Made by a program: the position numbers and the translations under genes. Below the pieces are notes generated by a model that did not search any database, was not told where the DNA came from, and saw only the letters and a program-made list of their open reading frames with translations. From Acidobacteriota bacterium (GTDB taxonomy: Bacteria > Acidobacteriota > Thermoanaerobaculia > UBA5066), in contig RHKY01000023.1 of the NCBI GenBank assembly GCA_008363385.1, forward strand, positions 83,996-147,995: DNA of 64,000 nucleotides, in the 5' to 3' direction. Positions 44,585 through 53,167 of the stretch are shown here, piece after piece. The first letter of the stretch is position 1, and every line of letters starts with the position of its first letter.

Positions 44585-45112
44585 ATGGAACTGAACCTGG
44601 AACAGGCCTTCGACGGGCCGGTCGACCTCTCGAGCCGGTTCGAGATCCCGCTGGCGGTCCTCGACCGCCCGGAGCTCCTCTCGCTCGGGCGGGTGGAGTT
44701 CTCGGGGCGTCTCCAGCGGATGGAGAACGGCTTCCTCCTCCGCGGCAAGCTCGCCTTCGCCGGGGAGGTGGCTTGCAGCCGGTGCCTCTCGCCGGTGCCG
44801 TTCGAGCGGACGCAGGAGGTGGCCTGGCTGTTCACGCCCGCCCACCTGAAGGCGGCCACCCAGGAGGAGCGCGAGCTTTCGGGCGAGGAGCTGGACGTCG
44901 TCTTCTACGACGCCCTCTCCTTCCCGTTCGACCCGTTCGTCGAGGAGCAGCTGCAGCTGGAGATCCCGATGAAGCCGCTCTGCCGAGAGGGCTGCCGCGG
45001 CCTCTGCCCGGAGTGCGGCGCCGACCTCAACGCGGCGCCGTGCACGTGCGGCGCCGCGCCGGACGGCCGCTGGGAGTCTCTGAAGGACCTCCTGCCGGAC
45101 CGCAGCAGCTGA
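44585..45112 (+). CDS. yceD: YceD family protein (DUF177)
   Basis: 175 aa; start at ATG 44585 with GGAGGAG 10 nt upstream. The typical YceD core has CSRCLSPVPFERTQEV and the C-terminal CREGCRGLCPECGADLNAAPCTCG, a set of zinc-binding-like cysteines. YceD is linked to 23S rRNA maturation or ribosome supply in some bacteria and sits before rpmF in most genomes, as here. It opens the lipid operon. Confidence 0.9.
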   Translation: MELNLEQAFDGPVDLSSRFEIPLAVLDRPELLSLGRVEFSGRLQRMENGFLLRGKLAFAGEVACSRCLSPVPFERTQEVAWLFTPAHLKAATQEERELSGEELDVVFYDALSFPFDPFVEEQLQLEIPMKPLCREGCRGLCPECGADLNAAPCTCGAAPDGRWESLKDLLPDRSS

Positions 45113-45174
45113 GCGGCCGCGCCCCCGGCGCGCGTCGCTTCCCAGAAGAACCGACCTCAGCGAGGAGAACCGTC

Positions 45175-45360
45175 ATGCCGAATCCGAAACACCGTCACAG
45201 CAAGACCCGCCGCGACCTGCGCCGCGCGCACGACTTCCTCAAGCCCGCGTCCCTCTCCAAGTGCCCGAGCTGCGGGACGGAGAAGGTCCCCCACAGGGTC
45301 TGCCCGTCCTGCGGGCACTACCGCGGCAAGGAGATCGTGGCCGGGGCCGAGAAGGAGTAG
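45175..45360 (+). CDS. rpmF: ribosomal protein bL32
   Basis: 61 aa, MPNPKHRHSKTRRDLRRAHDF, with the four-cysteine zinc ribbon CPSCGTEKVPHRVCPSCG. It is the zinc-binding (C+) form of L32. It sits between yceD and plsX, the conserved order that couples ribosome and lipid synthesis. Confidence 0.97.
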   Translation: MPNPKHRHSKTRRDLRRAHDFLKPASLSKCPSCGTEKVPHRVCPSCGHYRGKEIVAGAEKE

Positions 45361-45379
45361 GCGGGGACCGGAGACGACG

Positions 45380-46390
45380 GTGGCGATCGCCGTCGACGCG
45401 ATGGGGGGCGACCTCGCCCCCCGCGTGAACGTCGAGGGAGCCGTGGCCGCCGCCGTCGAGCTCGGGCTGGAGAGCCTCCTCGTCGGCCGGCGCGGAGAGA
45501 TCGAGTCCGAGCTTCGGCGGACGGGGTACCGCGGGACTCGCGTCGGGGTCGTCGACGCCGAGGAGGTCGTCCGCTTCGACGAGCCCTCGATCACGCCGAT
45601 CCGCAAGAAGCGGCGCGCCTCGATCCGCGTCGCCGCCGAGCTCGTGAGGGACGGCCAGGCGACGGGGATGTTCACCGCCGGCCACACTGGCGCCGGGATG
45701 GTCGTGGCGAAGGTGATCATGGGGGTCGTCGAGGGGATCGACCGGCCGGCCCTGGCGGCCGTCCTCCCGGGGCTGAACAGGAAGCGCCTCCTCCTCGACG
45801 TCGGGGCCAACGTCTCCTGCCGCCCGGAGCACTACCGCGAGTTCGCCCTGATGGGGCACTTCTACGCCCAGGAGGTCCTCGCCATCCCCCGCCCGAAGAT
45901 CGGGCTGATGTCCGTCGGCGAGGAGGAGGGGAAGGGGACCGACGTCACCCGCGAGGTCTTCGGCCTCCTCAAGGAGAGCGGCCTCAACTTCGTCGGGAAC
46001 TGCGAGGGGCGGGACGTCTACGGCGGCGAGGTGGACGTGATCGTCACGGACGGCTTCACGGGGAACGTCATCCTGAAGGTCTCCGAGAGCCTCGCGCACC
46101 TCGTCGAGGAGGCGCTCAAGCAGGAGATCACCCGGAGCCTCCAGGCCTCGATGGGCTTCCTCCTGTCCAAGGACGCGTTCCGGGCGTTCAAGAAGCGGCT
46201 CGACTACAGCGAGTACGGCGGCGCTCCGCTCCTGGGCGTCAAGGGCGCCTGCCTGATCGGCCACGGACGTTCCAACACGAAGGCGGTCCGCAACGCGGTC
46301 CGGGCCGCCGACGAGTTCGCGCGCCGCCGCATCCCCGAGATGATCCGGGCCAAGGCGCTGCAGCTCGCGCCCGCGGCCCTCGGGATCTGA
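45380..46390 (+). CDS. plsX: phosphate acyltransferase PlsX
   Basis: Makes acyl-phosphate from acyl-ACP for PlsY in phospholipid synthesis. It starts at GTG 45380 (GGAG 6 nt upstream) with IAVDAMGGDLAPRVNVEG. Further motifs are FTAGHTGAGMVVAKVI, LLLDVGANVSCRPEHY, GLMSVGEEEGKGTDV and DGFTGNVILKVSE. Length 336 aa is normal. It follows rpmF by 19 nt and precedes fabH. Confidence 0.96.
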   Translation: MAIAVDAMGGDLAPRVNVEGAVAAAVELGLESLLVGRRGEIESELRRTGYRGTRVGVVDAEEVVRFDEPSITPIRKKRRASIRVAAELVRDGQATGMFTAGHTGAGMVVAKVIMGVVEGIDRPALAAVLPGLNRKRLLLDVGANVSCRPEHYREFALMGHFYAQEVLAIPRPKIGLMSVGEEEGKGTDVTREVFGLLKESGLNFVGNCEGRDVYGGEVDVIVTDGFTGNVILKVSESLAHLVEEALKQEITRSLQASMGFLLSKDAFRAFKKRLDYSEYGGAPLLGVKGACLIGHGRSNTKAVRNAVRAADEFARRRIPEMIRAKALQLAPAALGI

Positions 46391-46412
46391 GGGCGGGGGC
46401 AAGGGGAGAGCG

Positions 46413-47396
46413 ATGTTCCACGCCGCCATCGCCGGGACCGGCCGCGCCGTCCCGGACGGGGTCCTGACGAACGAGGACCTGAGCCGCCTGGTCGACACCA
46501 CGGACGAGTGGATCACCACGCGGACGGGGATCAAGGAGCGCCGGAAGGCCCGCGACGGGGAGGTGCTCTCCGACTTCTGCGTGGAGGCGGCGAGGAAGGC
46601 GCTCGAGGCCGCCGCCCTGCACCCCCGCGAGCTGGACGCCGTCGTCGTGGCGACCGTCTCGCCGGACCAGCTGATCCCCTCCGCCGCCTGCCTCGTCCAG
46701 CACAAGCTGGGCGCCAAGCGGGCGGCCGCCTGGGACCAGAACGCCGGGTGCTCGGGCTGGCTGTACGGCCTGCACGTGGCCGACGGGCTGATCCAGGCCG
46801 GCAAGGCGCGCAACGTCCTCCTCGTCGGGGCCGAGCTCCTGACGCGATACACCGACTACACCGACCGGGCCACCTGCGTCCTCTTCGGGGACGGGGCCGG
46901 CGCGACGGTCCTCAGGGCGACGAAGTCCGACCACGGCGTCCTGTCGACCGTCATCAAGACCGACGGCGAGGGGGCGGGGTTCATCTCGATGCCGGGCGGC
47001 GGCTCCAGCGCCCCGCCGAACCGGCCGGAGACGCTCGGCGCGAGGCTCCCCTTCATCCGGATGATGGGGGGCGAGACCTTCAAGGTGGCCGTCCGGTCGA
47101 TGACCGAGGTCTGCCGCGAGGTCCTGGCCGAGAGCGGATTCGGGACCGAGGACGTCTCCTGGCTGCTGCCGCACCAGGCCAACGACCGGATCATCACCGC
47201 GGTCGGCGAGCGGCTCGGGATCCCCTCGGAGCGCTGCATCGTCAACATCTCCCGGTACGGGAACACGAGCTCGGCCTCGATCCCGATCGCGCTCGACGAG
47301 TGGGTGCGGGAGGGGAAGGTGAAGCGGGGCGACCTGATCCTCTTCACCGCCTTCGGCGCCGGGCTGACCTGGGGCGCCGGCCTCGTCCGCTGGTAG
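46413..47396 (+). CDS. fabH: beta-ketoacyl-ACP synthase III
   Basis: Primes fatty-acid synthesis by joining acetyl-CoA (or a branched acyl-CoA) to malonyl-ACP. The catalytic triad is Cys113 (NAGCSGWLYGL), His254 (LPHQAND) and Asn284 (RYGNTSSAS). The GAGLTWGAGLVRW C-terminus is standard. It is 327 aa, with AGGGGAG before the ATG. The primer-pocket residues do not decide straight against branched primers. Confidence 0.97.
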   Translation: MFHAAIAGTGRAVPDGVLTNEDLSRLVDTTDEWITTRTGIKERRKARDGEVLSDFCVEAARKALEAAALHPRELDAVVVATVSPDQLIPSAACLVQHKLGAKRAAAWDQNAGCSGWLYGLHVADGLIQAGKARNVLLVGAELLTRYTDYTDRATCVLFGDGAGATVLRATKSDHGVLSTVIKTDGEGAGFISMPGGGSSAPPNRPETLGARLPFIRMMGGETFKVAVRSMTEVCREVLAESGFGTEDVSWLLPHQANDRIITAVGERLGIPSERCIVNISRYGNTSSASIPIALDEWVREGKVKRGDLILFTAFGAGLTWGAGLVRW

Positions 47397-47406
47397 GAGC
47401 GTTCCG

Positions 47407-48357
47407 ATGACGACCATCGCCTTCCTCTTCCCCGGACAGGGCTCGCAGGCCGCGGGAATGGGCCGCGACCTCGTCGAGGCGTTCCCCGAGGCGCGGGCCG
47501 TCTACGAGAGGGCCGACGCCGCGCTGGCCCCGCTCGGCTTCTCGGTCTCGCGGGCCTCGTTCGAGGGGACCGACGAGGAGCTGAAGCACACGGCCGTCAC
47601 CCAGCCGGCGATCGTCACGCACTCCGTGGCGGTGCTCGAGGTGCTCCGCGCGCGCGGGATCCGCCCGGCCGTGGCGGCGGGGCACTCCCTGGGCGAGTAC
47701 TCGGCCCTGGTGGCGGCCGGCGCGCTCACGCTGGAGGAGGCGGTCGTCCTCGTGCGGCGCCGCGGGCTCTTCATGCAGGAGGCGGTCCCGGTGGGGCAGG
47801 GCGCGATGGCCGCGGTCATCGGGCTGCCCGGCGCGGACGTCGCCACCACCTGCGCCGAGGAGGCCGAGGCGAGCGGGGAGGTCTGCCAGGCGGCGAACTT
47901 CAACTCGCCGGAGCAGACGGTCGTGGCGGGGACGGCGGGGGCCGTCGCGCGCGTGGCCAGGACCCTGACGGCCCGGGGCGCCAAGCGGGTCCTGCCGCTG
48001 CCGGTGTCGGCCCCGTTCCACTGCGCGCTGATGAAGCCGGCCGAGGAGAAGCTCGCGCCGTTCCTGGCGGCGACCGCCTTCCGGCCGCTCTCCTTTCCGG
48101 TCGTCACGAACGTCGACGCCGCGGAGAACTCGGACCCCGACGCCGCGCGGGCGGCCCTCGTCCGCCAGGTCTGCTCGCCGGTCCGGTGGGTGGAGTCGGT
48201 GGAAGCCCTCTCCCGCTCGGCCACGACGGCGATCGAGGTCGGCCCGGGGACGGTCCTGGCGGGGCTGGCGAGGCGGATCGCGCGCGACTGGCCGGTGAGG
48301 ACCACGTCGGACGCGGCGGGGCTGACGAAGCTCCTCGGCGAGCTGGACGCGGTGTGA
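47407..48357 (+). CDS. fabD: malonyl-CoA:ACP transacylase
   Basis: 316 aa. The nucleophile Ser94 is in AAGHSLGEYSAL, and FLFPGQGSQAAGMG opens the protein. Gln, Arg and His of the active site are recognisable (PGQGSQ, LVRRRGLFMQEA, SAPFHCALM). Charges ACP with malonate for the FabH and FabF reactions. It overlaps the next gene (GTGA), an unusual neighbour for fabD. Confidence 0.97.
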   Translation: MTTIAFLFPGQGSQAAGMGRDLVEAFPEARAVYERADAALAPLGFSVSRASFEGTDEELKHTAVTQPAIVTHSVAVLEVLRARGIRPAVAAGHSLGEYSALVAAGALTLEEAVVLVRRRGLFMQEAVPVGQGAMAAVIGLPGADVATTCAEEAEASGEVCQAANFNSPEQTVVAGTAGAVARVARTLTARGAKRVLPLPVSAPFHCALMKPAEEKLAPFLAATAFRPLSFPVVTNVDAAENSDPDAARAALVRQVCSPVRWVESVEALSRSATTAIEVGPGTVLAGLARRIARDWPVRTTSDAAGLTKLLGELDAV

Positions 48358-48830
48358 CCGCCGGCGTCACGACCAACGCCACGCGGGCCCTGGAGGGTCG
48401 CAAGGTGGCCTACGCGATCGCGGAGTTCGCGGCCGTCGACTTCACGGCCGAGGAGGCCGCCGACAAGCTCGGCGTCCCCCAGGCGGACGTCTTCAAGACG
48501 CTCGTCGCCCGGGGGGACCGGACCGGCCCGATCGTCGCCGTCGTCCCGACGGGGACGCGGCTGTCGACGAAGAAGCTGGCCCGCGCCAGCGGGAACCGGA
48601 CGGTCTCGTTGCTGGCGGTCGAGGAGATGGAGAGGCTGACCGGGTACGTCAAGGGGGGCTGCTCGCCCTTCGGGATGCGCAAGCCCCTTCCCCTGTTCGC
48701 CCACGAGTCGGTACGGGGGAAGCCCCGGATGCTCTGCTCCGCGGGGCGGCGGGGCGTCCAGCTCGTCCTGTCGGGGGACGACTTCGTGGCGGCCTCGGGA
48801 GCCACCGTGGCCGACGTGGTGGAGGAGTGA
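48354..48830 (+). CDS. ybaK: YbaK/EbsC-type Cys-tRNA(Pro) deacylase
   Basis: 158 aa. The YbaK fold shows in AADKLGVPQADVFKTLVARGD, LSTKKLARASGNR and GYVKGGCSPFGMRK. Lys of FKTLV and the GxxP-type loop (GGCSPFG) match the active site that hydrolyses Cys-tRNA(Pro). It lies inside the fatty-acid operon between fabD and fabG, with a 4-nt overlap on one side and 4 nt between genes on the other; editing genes are not normally here. GTG start. Confidence 0.92.
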   Translation: MTAGVTTNATRALEGRKVAYAIAEFAAVDFTAEEAADKLGVPQADVFKTLVARGDRTGPIVAVVPTGTRLSTKKLARASGNRTVSLLAVEEMERLTGYVKGGCSPFGMRKPLPLFAHESVRGKPRMLCSAGRRGVQLVLSGDDFVAASGATVADVVEE

Positions 48831-48834
48831 CCGG

Positions 48835-49593
48835 ATGGCGGTGACCGTTTCGCTCGCGGGGAAGGTGGCCCTCGTCACCGGGGGCTCTCAGGGGATCGGC
48901 GAGGCGATCTGCCGGAAGCTCGCCGCCGCCGGGGCGCACGTCCTCGTGGCGGCCCGGACGGCCGCCAAGGCCGGGGAGGTCGCGGAATCGCTGCGGCAGG
49001 CGGGGGGCTCGGCCGAGGCGCTCGCGCTGGACGTCTCCGACCCCGCCTCGGTCTCGGCCGCCTTCAAGGGGATCGCCGAGCGTCACGGCCGGCTCGACGT
49101 CCTCGTCAACAACGCCGGGATCACCGAGGACGGGCTCCTCCTGCGGATGTCCCGGGAGGCCTGGGACCGCGTCCTGGGCACGGACCTGACGGGGGTCTTC
49201 CTGGTGACGCAGGAGGCGGTCAAGCTGATGATGAAGAAGCGGATCGCCGGCCGGGTCGTGAGCGTCACGTCGGTCGTCGGCCTGATGGGGAACGCCGGGC
49301 AGACGAACTACGCGGCGGCCAAGGCCGGCGTCGAGGGGTTCACGAAGGCGCTCGCCCGGGAGATCGGCTCGCGGGGGATCACCGTCAACGCCGTCGCCCC
49401 GGGATACGTCGAGACGGCCATGACCGCCCGGCTCTCCGAGGAGCAGCGGAAGGCGCTCGAGGGGAAGATCGTCCTCGGGCGGCTCGGGACGGGGGAGGAC
49501 GTGGCGGCCGCCGTCCTCTACCTCGCCTCGGACGAGGCCTCGTACGTCACCGGCGCCTGCCTCAACGTGAGCGGGGGCCTCTACATCGGCTGA
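48835..49593 (+). CDS. fabG: 3-oxoacyl-ACP reductase
   Basis: NADPH-dependent short-chain dehydrogenase, 252 aa. The cofactor site is TGGSQGIGEAI, the catalytic Ser-Tyr-Lys lies in SVTSVVGLMGNAGQTNYAAAK, and NNAG is intact. Context next to acpP fixes it as the FabG of fatty-acid elongation. A 7-bp hairpin after the stop separates it from acpP. Confidence 0.95.
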   Translation: MAVTVSLAGKVALVTGGSQGIGEAICRKLAAAGAHVLVAARTAAKAGEVAESLRQAGGSAEALALDVSDPASVSAAFKGIAERHGRLDVLVNNAGITEDGLLLRMSREAWDRVLGTDLTGVFLVTQEAVKLMMKKRIAGRVVSVTSVVGLMGNAGQTNYAAAKAGVEGFTKALAREIGSRGITVNAVAPGYVETAMTARLSEEQRKALEGKIVLGRLGTGEDVAAAVLYLASDEASYVTGACLNVSGGLYIG

Positions 49594-49607
49594 ACCCGGC
49601 CCGTCCC

Positions 49608-49631
49608 CCCGCCGCTTGAAATAACGGCGGG
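49608..49631 (+). terminator. hairpin between fabG and acpP
   Basis: CCCGCCG and CGGCGGG pair across the 10-nt AT-rich loop CTTGAAATAA. It could partly stop or protect the fabG transcript. The loop contains the -35 of the candidate acpP promoter, so the two functions may compete. Confidence 0.4.
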
Positions 49632-49644
49632 TCGAGGAGAGAAT
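49616..49644 (+). promoter_or_regulatory. candidate acpP promoter TTGAAA-N17-GAGAAT
   Basis: 5/6 match at -35, 4/6 at -10, ideal spacing. It would give acpP an own promoter with a leader of about 32 nt, in line with the high demand for ACP. Confidence 0.45.
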
Positions 49645-49682
49645 CGCGCGGCTTTCGGGCCACCTTTAGGGAGGATTGTCGA

Positions 49683-49928
49683 ATGTCGACTTCGATCGAG
49701 GAAAAGGTCAAGAGCATCATCGTCGATCAGCTGGGCGTCCAGGCCGACGAAGTGAAGCCGGAGGCGTCCTTCGTCGACGACCTCGGGGCCGACTCGCTCG
49801 ACACGGTGGAACTCGTCATGGCCTTCGAGGAAGCGTTCGGCATCGAGATCCCCGACGAGGAAGCCGAGAAGATCCAGAAGGTCAAGGACGCCATCGCCTA
49901 CATCGAAGCCCACGGCAAGTCCGCCTAG
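49683..49928 (+). CDS. acpP: acyl carrier protein
   Basis: 81 aa, strongly acidic, with the phosphopantetheine site Ser38 in [16 protein letters not shown]. Starts [19 protein letters not shown] after GGGAGG. Carries the growing acyl chain for all Fab enzymes encoded here and for PlsX. Confidence 0.98.
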   Translation: MSTSIEEKVKSIIVDQLGVQADEVKPEASFVDDLGADSLDTVELVMAFEEAFGIEIPDEEAEKIQKVKDAIAYIEAHGKSA

Positions 49929-49941
49929 CCCCCGGGGTCCC

Positions 49942-51216
49942 GTGACCGCCGCGGACCTCGACCGGGACGCCCGGGGCCGCCGCCGCGTCGTCGTGACCGG
50001 CGTCGGCCTCGTCTCCCCCCTCGGGCTCACCACCGCCGAGACCTGGAGCGGGCTCCTCGCGGGCCGCTCCGGGATCGGGCCGATCACCCGCTTCGACGCC
50101 ACGGACTACGCCTGCCGGTTCGCGGGGGAGGTGAAGGGTTTCGACCCGGCCACCGTCCTCGACCGGAAGGAAGTCAAGAAGTTCGACACCTTCATCCACT
50201 ACGCGGTGTCGGCTGCCAAGCAGGCGATCGCGGACGCGGGGCTCGCCGTCCCGGTCCCTCCGGAGGAGGCCGAGGCGGTCGGGGTCTGCATCGGGGCCGG
50301 CATCGGCGGGCTCCCCCTGATCGAGGAGACGCACAAGACGCTCCTCGAGAAGGGGCCTCGCCGGGTCAGCCCGTTCTTCATCCCCGGCCTGATCGCGAAC
50401 ATGCCCTCGGGCCTGATCTCGATCCTGACGGGGGCCAAGGGGCCGAACACGGCCACCGTCACGGCCTGCGCCACGTCGGCCCACGCCCTCGGAGACGCCA
50501 CGAACCTGATCCGGCACGGCGAGGCCGACGTGATGATCGCCGGCGGCACCGAGTCGGTCATCGCCCCGCTGGCGATCGGCGGCTTCGCCGCGATGCGCGC
50601 CCTCTCGACGCGCAACGACGACCCCGAGGCGGCCTCCCGCCCGTGGGACAAGGACCGGGACGGCTTCGTCCTGGCCGAGGGGGCGGGGATCCTCGTCCTC
50701 GAGGAGATGGGGCGCGCCCGCTCGCGCGGGGCGACCGTCTACGCCGAGGTGATCGGCTACGGGATGTCCGGGGACGCGTATCACATCTCGGCCCCGTCCG
50801 AGGACGGCGACGGCCCGTTCCGCGTCATGCGCAACGCCCTCCGCGACGCCGCGACCGACCCGGCCGACCTCCAGTACGTCAACGCCCACGGCACCTCGAC
50901 GCCGCACGGCGACCGGATCGAGACCGTCGCGCTGAAGCGGCTCCTGGGCGAGGGGGCGAGGAACGTCGCCATCTCCTCGACGAAGTCGATGACGGGCCAC
51001 CTCCTCGGGGCGGCCGGCGGGCTCGAGGCGGGGATCCTGGCCCTGACGATCCGGAACGGCGTCGTCCCGCCGACGATCAACTACCGGACGCCCGACCCGG
51101 ACTGCGACCTCGACTACACGCCGAACGTCGCCCGCGAGGTCCCTGTCCGCGTCGGCCTGTCGAACTCCTTCGGCTTCGGCGGGACGAACGCGTGCCTGGT
51201 GATGCGGAAGGTGTGA
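49942..51216 (+). CDS. fabF: beta-ketoacyl-ACP synthase II
   Basis: Elongating condensing enzyme, 424 aa, GTG start. Active site: Cys176 (VTACATSAHAL), His316 (NAHGTSTPHGD) and His353 (SMTGHLLGAAGG). The C-terminus has the glycine-rich NSFGFGGTNACLV. It ends the fab block, 13 nt after acpP. Confidence 0.97.
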   Translation: MTAADLDRDARGRRRVVVTGVGLVSPLGLTTAETWSGLLAGRSGIGPITRFDATDYACRFAGEVKGFDPATVLDRKEVKKFDTFIHYAVSAAKQAIADAGLAVPVPPEEAEAVGVCIGAGIGGLPLIEETHKTLLEKGPRRVSPFFIPGLIANMPSGLISILTGAKGPNTATVTACATSAHALGDATNLIRHGEADVMIAGGTESVIAPLAIGGFAAMRALSTRNDDPEAASRPWDKDRDGFVLAEGAGILVLEEMGRARSRGATVYAEVIGYGMSGDAYHISAPSEDGDGPFRVMRNALRDAATDPADLQYVNAHGTSTPHGDRIETVALKRLLGEGARNVAISSTKSMTGHLLGAAGGLEAGILALTIRNGVVPPTINYRTPDPDCDLDYTPNVAREVPVRVGLSNSFGFGGTNACLVMRKV

Positions 51217-51261
51217 CGCGGGGCGCCTCGCGCCTGCCGCCGCTCCTCCACGCGACCCTCC

Positions 51262-52704
51262 GTGAAGCCCGCTGAAGGGGACGACCGGCTCGGACGCGTC
51301 CTCGTCCTGCTCGCGGCGGGGGCCGCCCTCGGCCTCCTCCTCGTCCTCCTCCGACACGCCTCGACCTACTTCTTCCTCTTCGACGACTTCGCGCTCCTGG
51401 GCGTCGCCGCGGGGCAGCCGCCCGGTTCCCTCCTGGCCCAGCCGATCGGCGGGTTCTGGCGGCCCTTCGCGCTGCTGCTGACGCGGCCGGAAGCTCTCCT
51501 CCTCGGCTTCGGGGCGCCGTGGGCCAACGCGGCGGTCTCGGCGGCCCTTCACCTCCTCGTCGCCTCCCTCGTCGGGCTCCTCGCCCGGGAGCTGTCGGGG
51601 AGCGGTCGGGCCGGGGCGATCGCGGGCGCGGCGTTCGGGCTCTCGCCCTGGGCGTCCGAGTCGTACTTCTGGCTCAGCTCGCGCTTCGAGATCCTCTGCG
51701 GGCTCGGTTACGTGGCGGCCCTCCTCCTGGGGCTGTGCGCCGCGCGAACGGGAGGCCGGGCGCCCTTCCTCGGGACCCTCGCCGCCTTCGCGCTCGCGCT
51801 GGGGTCGAAGGAGATGGCGGTCACGCTCCCGCCGGTCCTGGCGGTCCTCCTCCCCTGGAAGGACCCCGTCCGGAGGAGGAGGAGCGCCGCCCTCGTCGTG
51901 GCGGCGCTCCTCCTCCTGGCGGCCTACCTCGGGCTGAGGGCGAGCGTCCTGCCGGGCCTCGGGGGGGCCTACGGGTCCTTCGGCGAGCTGCTCTCCCGGA
52001 CCGACCTCGCCGCGAACCTTGGCACCTGGGCGAGGGCCCTCGGGCGGCCGGCGGCCGGGCTCCCGGGGCCGCCGGGGGAGCGGGCCGCGCTCCTCCACGC
52101 CGCGGCCGGGGCCGTCGTCCTCGGGCTCGCCGTGGTCTGCCGCGCGGCCGCCTCGGCCCGCCTGGCGCTGGCCTTCGGCCTGACGCTCGTACCGGTGGCG
52201 TGGTCGGTCCTGCCCGCGGGGAGCACCGCGAGCGGACGGTATGCCTACCTCCCCGGCGTCTTCGTGGCGCTCCTGGCCGGAGCCGCGGCGGCGGCGGCGC
52301 TCTCGCCGGCCGCCCGCACGCCGGTCCGGGCGGCCGGCGCGCTGTCGCTCGGCGGCCTGCTCGTGGCGGGCCTGGTCCTGGTCGACCGCCAGCGCCTGGC
52401 CTACCGCGAGGCCACGGCCCTGTCTCGACGTTCGCTCGAGGCCCTCGCGCCGTGGGCGGGGAAGACGGACCGCCTGTACGTCCCGAACCTCCCCTCGGCG
52501 TTCGTGGAGGGGCCCTACGTCCTCAAGCCGTACGCCCTGCGCTTCTACCACGGCGTCGACCGGCCGACGATCCGGGCCGAGGCGGTGACCCTGACGCTCT
52601 TGGGCGGAGCGCCCCGGGCCGTCTCCTCGTCGCCCGACCCGCTCTCCGAGCACGAGGCCGGACCGGGGGAGACCGAGGTCCTCCTCCCGTCGCCGAGGCC
52701 CTGA
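51262..52704 (+). CDS. polytopic membrane protein, GT-C glycosyltransferase-like
   Basis: About ten hydrophobic segments between residues 10 and 380, e.g. VLVLLAAGAALGLLLVLLRHA, followed by a soluble tail of 100 residues. An early FLFDDFALLG, with acidic residues right after the first helix, and WLSSRFE in a loop recall GT-C transferases such as PMT or ArnT types, where an Asp in the first loop is catalytic. No specific subfamily can be given. GTG start at 51262 has no clear ribosome-binding site, so the start is uncertain. Confidence 0.7.
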   Translation: MKPAEGDDRLGRVLVLLAAGAALGLLLVLLRHASTYFFLFDDFALLGVAAGQPPGSLLAQPIGGFWRPFALLLTRPEALLLGFGAPWANAAVSAALHLLVASLVGLLARELSGSGRAGAIAGAAFGLSPWASESYFWLSSRFEILCGLGYVAALLLGLCAARTGGRAPFLGTLAAFALALGSKEMAVTLPPVLAVLLPWKDPVRRRRSAALVVAALLLLAAYLGLRASVLPGLGGAYGSFGELLSRTDLAANLGTWARALGRPAAGLPGPPGERAALLHAAAGAVVLGLAVVCRAAASARLALAFGLTLVPVAWSVLPAGSTASGRYAYLPGVFVALLAGAAAAAALSPAARTPVRAAGALSLGGLLVAGLVLVDRQRLAYREATALSRRSLEALAPWAGKTDRLYVPNLPSAFVEGPYVLKPYALRFYHGVDRPTIRAEAVTLTLLGGAPRAVSSSPDPLSEHEAGPGETEVLLPSPRP

Positions 52705-52728
52705 CTCCGGACGGGGCGGGGCGAGCGC

Positions 52729-53097
52729 CTACTGCGCGGCCCGGACGTTCTCCCAGGCGAAGAAGAAGACCGACGCCTCGAGGTCCATGAAGACCTCCTG
52801 CTTCTCCTGGAGGCGGGTCAGCTTCTCGTGCACCTCGGGCCTGCCGAGGGCCGCCTCCAGGGCGCCGGCGCCCTCGAGCCAGAGCTCGAGCATCGCGTCG
52901 AAGGGCTCGGCCGTGCCGCGGCCCTGCATGATCCGGACGTTGGCCTCGACGAGGAGGGCCGTGCTCTCGGAGACCCGCACGAGCGGGAGGTCGCCCGCGA
53001 AGGAGCGGGACATCCGGAGGTACTCCTCCCAGTGGGCTCGGAACTCCGCCACCTCCATGCCGGGCCGCCGACGGACGCACTGGACGTACTTGATCAT
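52729..53097 (-). CDS. EthD-like dimeric alpha-beta barrel protein (122 aa)
   Basis: Starts MIKYVQCVRRRPGMEVAEFRAHW, the pattern of the EthD/ferredoxin-like dimeric barrel fold (strand, then xMxxxEFxxHW helix). The middle has FDAMLELWLEG and the C-terminus VFMDLEASVFFFAWENV. Such proteins include small oxygenases and degradation enzymes; substrate unknown. The ATG at 53097 has AGGGGG upstream. It is followed on the minus strand by no further gene before the convergent membrane protein. Confidence 0.75.
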   Translation of the reverse strand: MIKYVQCVRRRPGMEVAEFRAHWEEYLRMSRSFAGDLPLVRVSESTALLVEANVRIMQGRGTAEPFDAMLELWLEGAGALEAALGRPEVHEKLTRLQEKQEVFMDLEASVFFFAWENVRAAQ

Positions 53098-53167
53098 CGT
53101 TTCCCCCTCGAGGCCGCTCTGCGCTCGCCGCCGAGGATACCGCGGGCCGCGTGTCGCCCCGGGGGCG

